Shown here one piece after another: positions 35,625-43,492 of a stretch of DNA of 64,000 nt; position 1 is the first letter of the stretch; the number at the start of each line of letters is the position of its first letter. The translations under genes and the position numbers were made by a program. Where the stretch lies: positions 1-64,000 of the forward strand of contig JAEERW010000007.1 in NCBI GenBank assembly GCA_016286055.1. Reading direction: 5' to 3'. Source of the stretch: Bacteroidales bacterium. GTDB lineage: Bacteria > Bacteroidota > Bacteroidia > Bacteroidales > UBA3824. The notes beneath the pieces are model-generated. The model saw only the letters and a list, made by a program, of their open reading frames with translations. It was not told the origin of the DNA and made no database searches.

Positions 35625-38129
35625 TTATTTTAAAAGACCGTTAGCGAGATTTTGCTTTGCTTTTTCGGGCAGAAGCGTTGTAAGTTGCTCAACAATAGAA
35701 TAAAGTGCCGACCTTGAAGGTTTGTTGAGCGATATTTCCACACCTTTGTTGATAAGTTGGCGTGCTCTTGCCTCATTTGTCCACGGATAATCATAAAAAC
35801 GCATACTGAGTTGGTTCATTAAATGCGTCATTGTATTCACAGCGGTAAGTCGCCAAGTCATCTCTTTAATCTGCCCGAGCAGTTCTTTTGCCAAAGTAAC
35901 ATCTTTATAAACAGCAAGTTTATTAATTTGCGAAGCGAAATGCTTTGTATTGATATGGTCGCTCTCGTCGCCATTTTCTTTGTCGGCTTCGGTTAATTCT
36001 GCCATTTTGGTGGTAAGTTGACGATAAATACGGTCCCATTCATAAATGCGGTCTTTATCCTCTATTTTGCGAAGCAGTTTTTTAACGTTTTGCAGAACAC
36101 GTTTCCGTTCAGAGTTGTTGCGGTTTTCTTTCTCAATATCACTGAGTTCGTTAAAGAGACTGGTGGTTTCTGCGTCGCTTTCTTCAATATTGTAAATCGA
36201 TTTTCGAGCCAACGCAATCATCTGCTCAATTTTTTGTTCTGCCTCTTGTTCAGATTGTTTCTTATCGGTATCAAGCACCTTGGTAACAGTAACATCCACC
36301 GAAGGGAAATAGGCTTCCAAGGTCATTTGTTCCGAAGTGTCTACCGAGAGGGTTAAATCCACAGGACTGTGGCGTGGGATAAAAGAAGAAATTTCATCGC
36401 CTGTAATCAGCACGTCCGACACATATTCGTAAAGTTCGGCAGTGCGGCCGAGTTCAGGTTTGTCGTCGCACTGATAGACGGGGATTCTAATCACATCGGT
36501 AGAAACTCCCGAGCGCAATTGCTGAGTGGTTTTTAGTCCGTTGATAACACCCTTGGCGGGCAGCGGCTTGTTTTTTTCCAAACCCTTAGCAGCCAAAAAG
36601 ATAGCCTTTTCTTTATCCTCGTCCCATTTGGCAATGCCGATAAAATATGGAAGCACCGCCGCCCCTACCCTCGTACCTTGAAGAATAGTAAACTGCGACG
36701 GATAACAGGTTAAAAGTCTGCCAGATGTATCGTATGTGTTGATAATAAAGGTATTGGAACGTCCAAACAAAAGATTGGTTAACAACACGTTGCCGCGTTC
36801 GTTAATTTCGGTTTTGCCACTCGACCAAGCGTTGTCGGCTCTTACAAGTTCCACCATTACTTTGTCGGGACAAGTAGCACCTGAATTCTTTTTATCTAAT
36901 TTTACCGAAATCCATTCGCAAAGTTCCACAGTGGTAGGTTCGTAGCTCACATTAAGTTTTACAACTTCGTCGTCGAACTCCACATTGGTATCGTTGTTGT
37001 CGATAGTGGATGCATAAAGGGCGGCACCTGTGGCAACGGCAGTCATAGGGTCGATATCGGTAGCCACATTGAAGGTAACTTGGTCGCGCAACATCTGACG
37101 GAGAAGAGGCGAATGTGTAGGACCTCCCACCAAAATCAGTTTGTTAAGGTCGAAACTTGAAAGGTTGTTGCGCGTCATAAGCGTTTTGCAAATATCCACA
37201 GCCTTTTGAAACACGGGACGCATTGCATCATTCACTTGGTTTTGGTCAACGCTTAGGTCAAGTTCAATTTCCTCGCCCTCGTCGTCGTAGCCAAGGTCGC
37301 CAACATTAGAGAGAATATCCTCACGCTCTTTAAACGAAAGCACATTTTTAACATCTTCGGCGTAGGTTTTCATTGCCTCGCGGAGCACAAAGTTTTTTTC
37401 CTTATCGGCTAATATCTTATCAATCTTGTAATTAGATTTGAGATAAGGGACAATGATTTTATCCACAATGGCAGCGTCAAGATCTTTGCCGCCAAGATAA
37501 TTATCGCCCTCGGTATCAAACACTTGCATAATACCATCTTCTACTTTTAGCAGAGCTGCGTCGAAAGTGCCGCCGCCAAAGTCGAACACCATCCAAACGC
37601 CGTTTTTTTGATCGCTTGTAAGACCGTAGGCATACGAAGCCGCAATGGGTTCTTGCAAAAGTTCCACGTGGGTAAAACCCGCCATTTTAGCAGCCTCTAA
37701 TGTGGCAGTTTTTTGATTTACAGTAAATTTGGCAGGCACAGTGATAACCACAGAGTTGAACTGTTCGTCGGTAACAAACGCCTTTAACGCTTTGAGCACC
37801 TCTGCCGAAAGTTCTTCGGATGTGAAAGAATGGTTTAAGTTAGAGCAAAAATATTCTTTGTCGGTGCCCATAGTACGCTTAAACTCAATGTATGTGTTCG
37901 ACGCCTCTTGTTCCCAACTTTTAGTAGCGCGCCGCTTGTCGGATTTCATTGTGTTGTAAGCAGCGTCGCCTACTTTTGTGCTGCCTTTTTTATTAATAGA
38001 GACACACGAAGGCATAGTGTCTTTGAGAATATCTGATTTAATTACTACCGGGCAACCCTTTTCGATTCTGCAAATAGAAGAATTGGTGGTGCCGAGGTCG
38101 ATTCCGTAATCAATTTTTAATCTTGCCAT
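35625..38129 (-). CDS. Hsp70 family chaperone, non-canonical long form
   Basis: The 834-residue protein has the complete Hsp70 ATPase domain at residues 1-385 with phosphate loop 1 DYGIDLGTTNSSICRIEKG, phosphate loop 2 WMVFDFGGGTFDAALLKVED and adenosine motif LVGGPTHSPLLRQML. The substrate-binding region is diverged, contains a beta part near 400-600 and a long helical tail to 834 that does not end in the DnaK EEVD-like motif. It is about 200 residues longer than DnaK. It is directly followed upstream in the operon by a membrane-anchored GrpE-like protein and two J-like proteins. It is likely a specialised chaperone for envelope or membrane clients, not the main DnaK. Confidence 0.85.
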   Translation of the reverse strand: MARLKIDYGIDLGTTNSSICRIEKGCPVVIKSDILKDTMPSCVSINKKGSTKVGDAAYNTMKSDKRRATKSWEQEASNTYIEFKRTMGTDKEYFCSNLNHSFTSEELSAEVLKALKAFVTDEQFNSVVITVPAKFTVNQKTATLEAAKMAGFTHVELLQEPIAASYAYGLTSDQKNGVWMVFDFGGGTFDAALLKVEDGIMQVFDTEGDNYLGGKDLDAAIVDKIIVPYLKSNYKIDKILADKEKNFVLREAMKTYAEDVKNVLSFKEREDILSNVGDLGYDDEGEEIELDLSVDQNQVNDAMRPVFQKAVDICKTLMTRNNLSSFDLNKLILVGGPTHSPLLRQMLRDQVTFNVATDIDPMTAVATGAALYASTIDNNDTNVEFDDEVVKLNVSYEPTTVELCEWISVKLDKKNSGATCPDKVMVELVRADNAWSSGKTEINERGNVLLTNLLFGRSNTFIINTYDTSGRLLTCYPSQFTILQGTRVGAAVLPYFIGIAKWDEDKEKAIFLAAKGLEKNKPLPAKGVINGLKTTQQLRSGVSTDVIRIPVYQCDDKPELGRTAELYEYVSDVLITGDEISSFIPRHSPVDLTLSVDTSEQMTLEAYFPSVDVTVTKVLDTDKKQSEQEAEQKIEQMIALARKSIYNIEESDAETTSLFNELSDIEKENRNNSERKRVLQNVKKLLRKIEDKDRIYEWDRIYRQLTTKMAELTEADKENGDESDHINTKHFASQINKLAVYKDVTLAKELLGQIKEMTWRLTAVNTMTHLMNQLSMRFYDYPWTNEARARQLINKGVEISLNKPSRSALYSIVEQLTTLLPEKAKQNLANGLLK

Positions 38130-38140
38130 TATGAGATGTG

Positions 38141-38656
38141 TTATATATTTTGACTTACAGTAACTTGTGCCGATTGAATCATTACACCATTATAGTTGAT
38201 TTGCGGCTTTGAAATTGAAGTAATAACCTGCGCCCCTGGTGTGAGCGATTCGTCGGTTACAAAATTGGCAACAACTTTCATTCCGTCGTCGTAAGGTTTG
38301 CCGAGCATATCCACAATTTCGTAGCCGTAAGCCTCAAAATTAGTTCTAATGCGCTCCACAGCCTTGGAAATCTGTTTGAAACCTTTTACCGAAGGGTCCA
38401 TTTTAGACAGATTGGCTTCGATCCTAATGAGTTCGTCAGCCACTTTGAGCACCAACGAATGATCAGGAATGGCAGATTCCTGCGATTGGTTTTCTAAATG
38501 TTCCGAAATTTTATTCATAATCGCAGCACGGGTTTTTATTTTAATCCGCACAAGTAAAAACAGCAGCACCAACACTGCAACACTTAGCGCAATTAAGCAA
38601 ATTTTGGCATCGCTTAAATCAAAAACTGGGGTTTCGGTAAGAATTGTTTCTATCAT
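38141..38656 (-). CDS. Membrane-anchored GrpE-like protein
   Basis: The 171-residue protein has one transmembrane helix at about 20-40 (ICLIALSVAVLVLLFLLVRI). A helical segment at 45-115 contains LVLKVADELIRIEANLSKMD, like the GrpE dimer helix. The C-terminal part has a compact beta region, GKPYDDGMKVVANFVTDESL and PQINYNGVMIQSAQVTVSQN, in the position of the GrpE beta-wing. These are the features of a nucleotide-exchange factor tied to the membrane. It lies 11 bases before the Hsp70 gene, in the same unit. No standard GrpE signature is complete, so the call is an inference from architecture and context. Confidence 0.6.
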   Translation of the reverse strand: MIETILTETPVFDLSDAKICLIALSVAVLVLLFLLVRIKIKTRAAIMNKISEHLENQSQESAIPDHSLVLKVADELIRIEANLSKMDPSVKGFKQISKAVERIRTNFEAYGYEIVDMLGKPYDDGMKVVANFVTDESLTPGAQVITSISKPQINYNGVMIQSAQVTVSQNI

Positions 38657-38677
38657 AAGTATTTATATTATTTGTTA

Positions 38678-39799
38678 CTAACAATGTCCAATTAAAGCAA
38701 CTAAAAATGCCCAACCTAATGAGGCAATAATATACCACAATATAACCTTAGCGCAACCTTCATAAACTCCGTCTGATTGATTATTTTGCTTAGGCTGCAA
38801 TTTTCCACCTTTTTTTTGGAATAGAGCAATCTTGCTGTTAATTTCCTCTTTATCCATTGAATTATTAGACAAATTCAATGCTTCTTGCAACAAATGAATC
38901 GAATAATCTGGCGAAAATTTTCGTATGTTGTATTCATCAATAGAACATTCGTAAAGCATATTGGCAAGGCGATCAGAAACGAGTTGAAGTCGCGGATCGT
39001 CTGATGGAACTACTTTTAAGAGCAAATTATATTCGTCCTTAGTATCAATAATTAGTTTATCGCCGATACCTGATTTTACAGTAGTGGGTAATGCTTTAAC
39101 ACCCTCTGTGTTTAGAATATCTAATAGATCCTTATTATCTTGTAAGGCTTTATTAAGTTTGGCAAGAGTATTATCAGAAATAGTAGGAATAATACAATCG
39201 AGCCAAACGGGAGAAGGAATACACTCTAATAATTTGCTTGGGGTAATATAGACCAAAAGAGTATCAACAAAAGATTGAATCAAATCGTTTGCACTCTTAA
39301 CCAGCGTTCCCTTAGAATCAACCGCCTTTAAAAATTCATCAGAGTATTTATTGTAAAGTTTTGCGGCATTTTGCAACGCCAATTTAAAATCACATTTCCA
39401 AAGGTAAATAATCACCCTATTTTGCAGCGACGAAAGATTATCCTCTCTATCCCAAACAGATAAAGCGTGATTTGGCTTACCTGAAAAAAGAACATCAAAA
39501 GCCTCATCGTCGAGGGAAGTCATCCTCAAAAACCAAAACTGAGCATATTTGAGACGTTCCTCTGAGTTGGAAAGCAAAGCCAAGGCATTGTCTAAATCCT
39601 CTAACGAATGAGTTAGGTTAGATTTTACATATAGATTATTAACCTTCCGCAAATCAAGAGGATAATCAATCTTACGCCCCACCTCCAAAAACTTGGTAGC
39701 CTTGCTGATGGTTGCCACAATCTCTCTATACGACGAGTTTGCATACACGCCCAAAACACGGAAGGGGTTGTTCAATATTATCTCAGGTACTGATGACAT
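38678..39799 (-). CDS. Tail-anchored J-like protein, copy 2
   Basis: The start at 39799 (MSSVPEIILNNPFRVLGVYA) was chosen because it aligns with the paralogue at 41158. Residues 8-95 resemble a J domain: NPFRVLGVYANSSYREIVAT at the position of helix I-II and SNSEERLKYAQFWFLRM like the end of helix IV. The HPD motif is absent; a YPLDL stands near that place. The middle is helical repeats. A single transmembrane helix at the C-terminus (about 348-370) makes it tail-anchored. It lies 21 bases before the GrpE-like gene and shares long near-identical stretches with the next copy. Confidence 0.65.
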   Translation of the reverse strand: MSSVPEIILNNPFRVLGVYANSSYREIVATISKATKFLEVGRKIDYPLDLRKVNNLYVKSNLTHSLEDLDNALALLSNSEERLKYAQFWFLRMTSLDDEAFDVLFSGKPNHALSVWDREDNLSSLQNRVIIYLWKCDFKLALQNAAKLYNKYSDEFLKAVDSKGTLVKSANDLIQSFVDTLLVYITPSKLLECIPSPVWLDCIIPTISDNTLAKLNKALQDNKDLLDILNTEGVKALPTTVKSGIGDKLIIDTKDEYNLLLKVVPSDDPRLQLVSDRLANMLYECSIDEYNIRKFSPDYSIHLLQEALNLSNNSMDKEEINSKIALFQKKGGKLQPKQNNQSDGVYEGCAKVILWYIIASLGWAFLVALIGHC

Positions 39800-40045
39800 T
39801 AAAATTGTTAAATATTTGCCGTTGGTTTTATGTAATGCAAAGAAAAGGAAAATTTTTGAGATAACAAAATGGATTATTATAAATAGACGGATATTTTGTT
39901 GGCAACATATATTTTCAGGCAACAGAAGAGGAAACAACAGCCAATAGACAAAAGTTAAAACAATTTATCGCCATTATCAAAAAACTTATAGACGAAACCG
40001 AGTAACTTGCAATATTTCGGAAAGAATTGTTGTAGACATAAGTTT
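39800..40045. other. 246-bp region between the two J-like genes
   Basis: This stretch contains no complete gene. A short plus-strand frame ends ...RQKLKQFIAIIKKLIDETE and stops at TAA around 40003; it looks like the tail of a lost gene but is too short to identify. The rest is the leader of the downstream J-like gene. Confidence 0.3.
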
Positions 40046-41158
40046 TTATTTTTTAGTTATTATGTAACAGATTCCTAATAAGGTGATTATAATCCAAAAC
40101 AATAATGTAAAAAGGCAACCGGTTCCATCTTCACCACTTGATGGATTATCCTCCTTTATTTTTTCCGCCTTTTTTTGGAATAGAGCAATCTTGCTGTTAA
40201 TTTCCTCTTTATCCATTGAATTATTAGACAAATTCAATGCCTCTTGCAACAAATGAATCGAATAATCTGGCGAAAATTTTCGTATGTTGTATTCATCAAT
40301 AGAACATTCGTAAAGCATATTGGCAAGGCGATCAGAAACAAGTTGAAGTCGCGGATCATCGGGTGAAACTACTTTTAAGAGCAAATGATATTCGTCCTTA
40401 GTATCAATAATTAGTTTATCACCGATACCTGATTTTACAGTAGTGGGTAATGATTTAACACCCTCTGTGTTAAGAATATCTAATAGATCCTTATTATCTT
40501 GTATGGCTTTATTAAGTTTGGCAAGAGTATTATCAGAAATAGTAGGAATAATACAATCGAGCCAAACGGGAGACGGAATATACTCTAATAATTTGCTTGG
40601 GGTAATATAGACCAAAAGAGTATCTATAAACGATTGAATCAAATCGTTTGCACTCTTAACCAGCGTTCCCTTAGAATCAACCGCCTTTAAAAATTCATCT
40701 GAGTATTTATTGTAAAGTTTTGCGGCATTTTGCAACGCAGATTTAAAATCACATTTCCAAAGGTAAATAATCACCCTATTTTGTAGCGACGAAAGATTAT
40801 CCTCTCTATTCCAAACAGATAAAGCGTGATTTGGCTTACCTGAAAAAAGAACATCAAAAGCCTCATCGTCGAGAGAAGTCATCCTCAAAAACCAAAACTG
40901 AGCATATTTGAGACGTTCCTCTGAGTTGGAAAGCAAAGCCAAGGCATTGTCTAAATCCTCTAACGAATGAGTAAGTTTTGACTTTACATAAAAATCCTTA
41001 ACCATCGGCAAATCAAGAGGATAATCCACCTGACGCCCCACCTCCAAAAACTTGGTAGCCTTGCTGATGGTTGCCACAATCTCTCTATACGACGAGTTTG
41101 CATACACGCCCAAAACACGGAAGGGGTTGTTTAATATAATATCAGATACTGATAACAT
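40046..41158 (-). CDS. Tail-anchored J-like protein, copy 1
   Basis: The 370-residue protein is a close paralogue of the one at 38678-39799. The J-like segment NNPFRVLGVYANSSYREIVA and the SNSEERLKYAQFWFLRM end are identical; again no HPD. The C-terminal anchor differs (TLLFWIIITLLGICYIITKK), as does the linker before it. Sequence identity is highest in the middle and lower at the tails, as expected after a recent tandem duplication followed by divergence of the anchors. It is the first gene of the chaperone run. Confidence 0.65.
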   Translation of the reverse strand: MLSVSDIILNNPFRVLGVYANSSYREIVATISKATKFLEVGRQVDYPLDLPMVKDFYVKSKLTHSLEDLDNALALLSNSEERLKYAQFWFLRMTSLDDEAFDVLFSGKPNHALSVWNREDNLSSLQNRVIIYLWKCDFKSALQNAAKLYNKYSDEFLKAVDSKGTLVKSANDLIQSFIDTLLVYITPSKLLEYIPSPVWLDCIIPTISDNTLAKLNKAIQDNKDLLDILNTEGVKSLPTTVKSGIGDKLIIDTKDEYHLLLKVVSPDDPRLQLVSDRLANMLYECSIDEYNIRKFSPDYSIHLLQEALNLSNNSMDKEEINSKIALFQKKAEKIKEDNPSSGEDGTGCLFTLLFWIIITLLGICYIITKK

Positions 41159-41289
41159 TAAAATTGACGATTGTTTAAGTAATGCAAAGTAAAGGAAAAT
41201 TATTGAGATAACAAAATGGGTGGATAATAATTGGAAAGAATTGGTGGAGAGAAATCTTTCTTCCGTGTATCGCTTCGTGCTCTTGGCGG

Positions 41290-41907
41290 TTACAGGAGCA
41301 ATTTATTCCCCACCGAAAAGCATCTAATATGCGCTGACCACGATTCGTTTGGATCAAGTTCAAATTCTGAAAAGGTTTTAATGTAATTATCTTCTTTGTC
41401 ATTAATATAAAAGAACTCTGCAAAATCATCAACCAACCCATCAGCAATAGGGTCGTTGAAACAGGGTCCGACGCATACAAACTGATTGTATCCATTTAAA
41501 TTGTCGCTTATCACCTGAGCAAAATTACCCAAATCAAACTTCCAATCCAAATCATACAAAATATGAAGTGTAGGAATATTTTCATCGCAAACAATATCCC
41601 CATCGTCAAGGTCTTCAAGGCATTTATTTATAGTTATAAGTTCAGCATCAGGACAAATATTTGAAACGTGGAGCGCGGCAAGTTTTAGGAGATTTTCAGT
41701 GGGTTGAATTATGGTAACTTTATTGATTTTTTGTATATAATCTTTGTGTTTCAAAAAATCAACATAACACATTGTGCCAATGGCTTGACCGCTACCGTAA
41801 TCGATGATATTGATTACGGGTTTTTCAAAAAAAATCGGTGGGATATTTTCAAAAGCCTTATGGAGTAGGGCTTGGATGTATGCGGAGGATGATTGATTTG
41901 GTAGCAT
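41290..41907 (-). CDS. Stand-alone methyltransferase-like domain protein
   Basis: The 205-residue protein matches the central domain of the large fusion protein at 43493-46093. It contains INIIDYGSGQAIGTMCYVDF, a motif I-like glycine-rich loop of class I SAM-dependent methyltransferases, then LALHVSNICPDAELI-like sequence and FDLGNFAQVISDNLNGYNQF. It ends where the homologous domain meets the repeats (HIRCFSV). The N-terminal DUF1848 part and the C-terminal leucine-rich repeats are absent. It may be an excised copy that is still expressed, or a decaying duplicate. No substrate can be inferred. Confidence 0.6.
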   Translation of the reverse strand: MLPNQSSSAYIQALLHKAFENIPPIFFEKPVINIIDYGSGQAIGTMCYVDFLKHKDYIQKINKVTIIQPTENLLKLAALHVSNICPDAELITINKCLEDLDDGDIVCDENIPTLHILYDLDWKFDLGNFAQVISDNLNGYNQFVCVGPCFNDPIADGLVDDFAEFFYINDKEDNYIKTFSEFELDPNESWSAHIRCFSVGNKLLL

Positions 41908-41920
41908 AATTAGATAGTAT

Positions 41921-42241
41921 TCATTTTTTTCTTACATTAACCGCACTAATAAAATCCGCCCCTGCCATTGCCGTCAAAAGTCCGAAGAAATCTTGCTCGT
42001 CGATATGGTGTGATCGGTAGACATACCGACGGTTTGCACCCTCGGGCAGCATCGCCACAAAAAACGGAAACAAATGCTCCGCCTCGTATGGCTCGCTCCT
42101 TTTTGGCAACGTAATCGAAACGCTTTGCAACGGTGATTTAAGGTACTCAGCATCATACTCAAACCTGCACCTCCCGCCGCGCTCCATCTCCGTCAACGTC
42201 CCCGCAAAGGTGTCGTTGTTATATACAAAGAGTTGTCGCAT
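41921..42241 (-). CDS. Orphan HipA N-terminal domain protein
   Basis: The start at 42241 gives a 106-residue protein beginning MRQLFVYNNDTFAGTLTEME, the typical HipA N1 domain (HipS-like). It has SVSITLPKRSEPYEAEHLFP and ANRRYVYRSHHIDEQDFFGL, as in split HipBST systems. The expected kinase gene downstream is absent: the methyltransferase-like gene starts 13 bases further on. No HipB-type regulator is next to it. It is probably a remnant of a toxin-antitoxin locus or a stand-alone antitoxin. Confidence 0.75.
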   Translation of the reverse strand: MRQLFVYNNDTFAGTLTEMERGGRCRFEYDAEYLKSPLQSVSITLPKRSEPYEAEHLFPFFVAMLPEGANRRYVYRSHHIDEQDFFGLLTAMAGADFISAVNVRKK

Positions 42242-42289
42242 AATCTTCGGTCTTTTGTTTTGTGGCAAAGGTAAATAAAAAGTGCGAAA

Positions 42290-42365
42290 TGGCAAAATGG
42301 ACAGACACACGTGTTATCTCGTTGTCGTCCAGATAGATTAGTATATTATTGTCGTTCATATTCAT
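42290..42365 (-). pseudogene. Possible remnant of a RhuM-type N-terminus
   Basis: From an ATG at 42365 the minus strand encodes NNILIYLDDNEITRVSV before losing similarity. This resembles the start of RhuM-family proteins of Bacteroidales, which begin with a similar I-I-Y-x-D..T-x-V block. Too short to be certain. Confidence 0.2.
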
Positions 42366-42404
42366 TGTAAATGTGTTTGTTTTATTGAGGTAACGGTAGC
42401 CTTG

Positions 42405-43490
42405 TTATCTAATTGTCTTGTCTTTATATCTTAGCCAACTATCAAGTGCGATTCTAAATAATTGAAGTGTTTCTAACCTCATTAGCCAATCATTATATTC
42501 TTGGCTATCAACATTATTATCCAATGACAAATCATAATCACCTACAAACAATTTGCCTGTATGTGTTAATTTGCTGCGTAAATTATAGATGTCTTTGTAT
42601 TTCTTTTGGGATTTTTCACTATTCATTACGAATTTTGAAAGAAAATTAATAAATTTTTGTTTAATTCCCCAAATTGGTCGTCCACAATTAGGACAATGAT
42701 ATGGAGATTCCTTTATTGTTTGACAATTATGACATTCAAACTGTATTTCATCATCATCACACTCCAAGTTAACAAGTCCCTCAATTGCTGCAACGAAAGA
42801 CAAAAAAGAAAGACTTCTTTTGTAATTAGATATATCCATACCATCACAAGCAAGATATATGCAAGAATTAACTTTTTGCTTTGTTTTTGGAGAAAGATTA
42901 TAATACACTTGAAGTGATTCGTTCAATGTATTTGGAATCGTTAGAAAATGCAGATTGTTATCAATAGGATTGTCGGTATAATATTTATGCCTTGTATTAT
43001 CCTTGTAAACAGCATGATTGAATGTATAATTGGAAAAATTATCAATGTTCAAATCGTTTTTTAATCCTTGATAGATGTATAATGCAAGAACATAAATGCT
43101 ATTTTGGTTATCCATTGTCTTTAACTCATCCTCATTCATTTCCTCAACTTTTTTATTTGGCATTTGAATACCCCATACATTATTTGATGGTGTATATTGG
43201 AAAAACCTATAATTAGTTAAACACGATAACAAGTTCAATATTTCTTTTTCTTTGTTAATTCGACATTGTAATAGTTCGTTCGTATCTTTTGGTTCTTCCT
43301 TTTGATACTCTATTGTATATTCAAGGAAAAAAGGATAATGGGACGCATAAGGACAATACGGTTTGTTATCCGTACTTAATGGTAGAATTTGAAATTTATT
43401 GTCATATCTGAAACCTATGTTCAAAAATGCGTTTGTAAATGCAATTGTTTTATAATATTTAATCATTTTTGTTTTGTTTTTAAAATTCAT
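42405..43490 (-). CDS. HEPN-like protein with inserted zinc ribbon
   Basis: The 361-residue protein has a C-terminal helical domain (about 220-355) with the Rx4H motif R305-SKLT-H310 in YNLRSKLTHTG, the signature of HEPN ribonuclease-type domains. A zinc ribbon is inserted just before it: C253, C256, C266, C269 in CHNCQTIKESPYHCPNCG. The N-terminal 200 residues are unrecognised. The ATG lies 2 bases after the stop of the DUF1848 fusion gene, so the two are coupled. HEPN proteins are frequent in defence and toxin systems. A second in-frame ATG (residue 9) is possible. Confidence 0.65.
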   Translation of the reverse strand: MNFKNKTKMIKYYKTIAFTNAFLNIGFRYDNKFQILPLSTDNKPYCPYASHYPFFLEYTIEYQKEEPKDTNELLQCRINKEKEILNLLSCLTNYRFFQYTPSNNVWGIQMPNKKVEEMNEDELKTMDNQNSIYVLALYIYQGLKNDLNIDNFSNYTFNHAVYKDNTRHKYYTDNPIDNNLHFLTIPNTLNESLQVYYNLSPKTKQKVNSCIYLACDGMDISNYKRSLSFLSFVAAIEGLVNLECDDDEIQFECHNCQTIKESPYHCPNCGRPIWGIKQKFINFLSKFVMNSEKSQKKYKDIYNLRSKLTHTGKLFVGDYDLSLDNNVDSQEYNDWLMRLETLQLFRIALDSWLRYKDKTIR

Positions 43491-43492
43491 AC

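Noticed and set aside
35625..38129. The Hsp70 gene considered as the main dnaK
   Set aside because: It is about 200 residues longer than DnaK, its substrate-binding half is diverged and its neighbours are membrane-anchored co-chaperones rather than grpE/dnaJ.
39900..40003. A short plus-strand frame ending ...IIKKLIDETE between the J-like genes
   Set aside because: It is too short to assign to a family and has no clear start; it is recorded only as a possible gene remnant.
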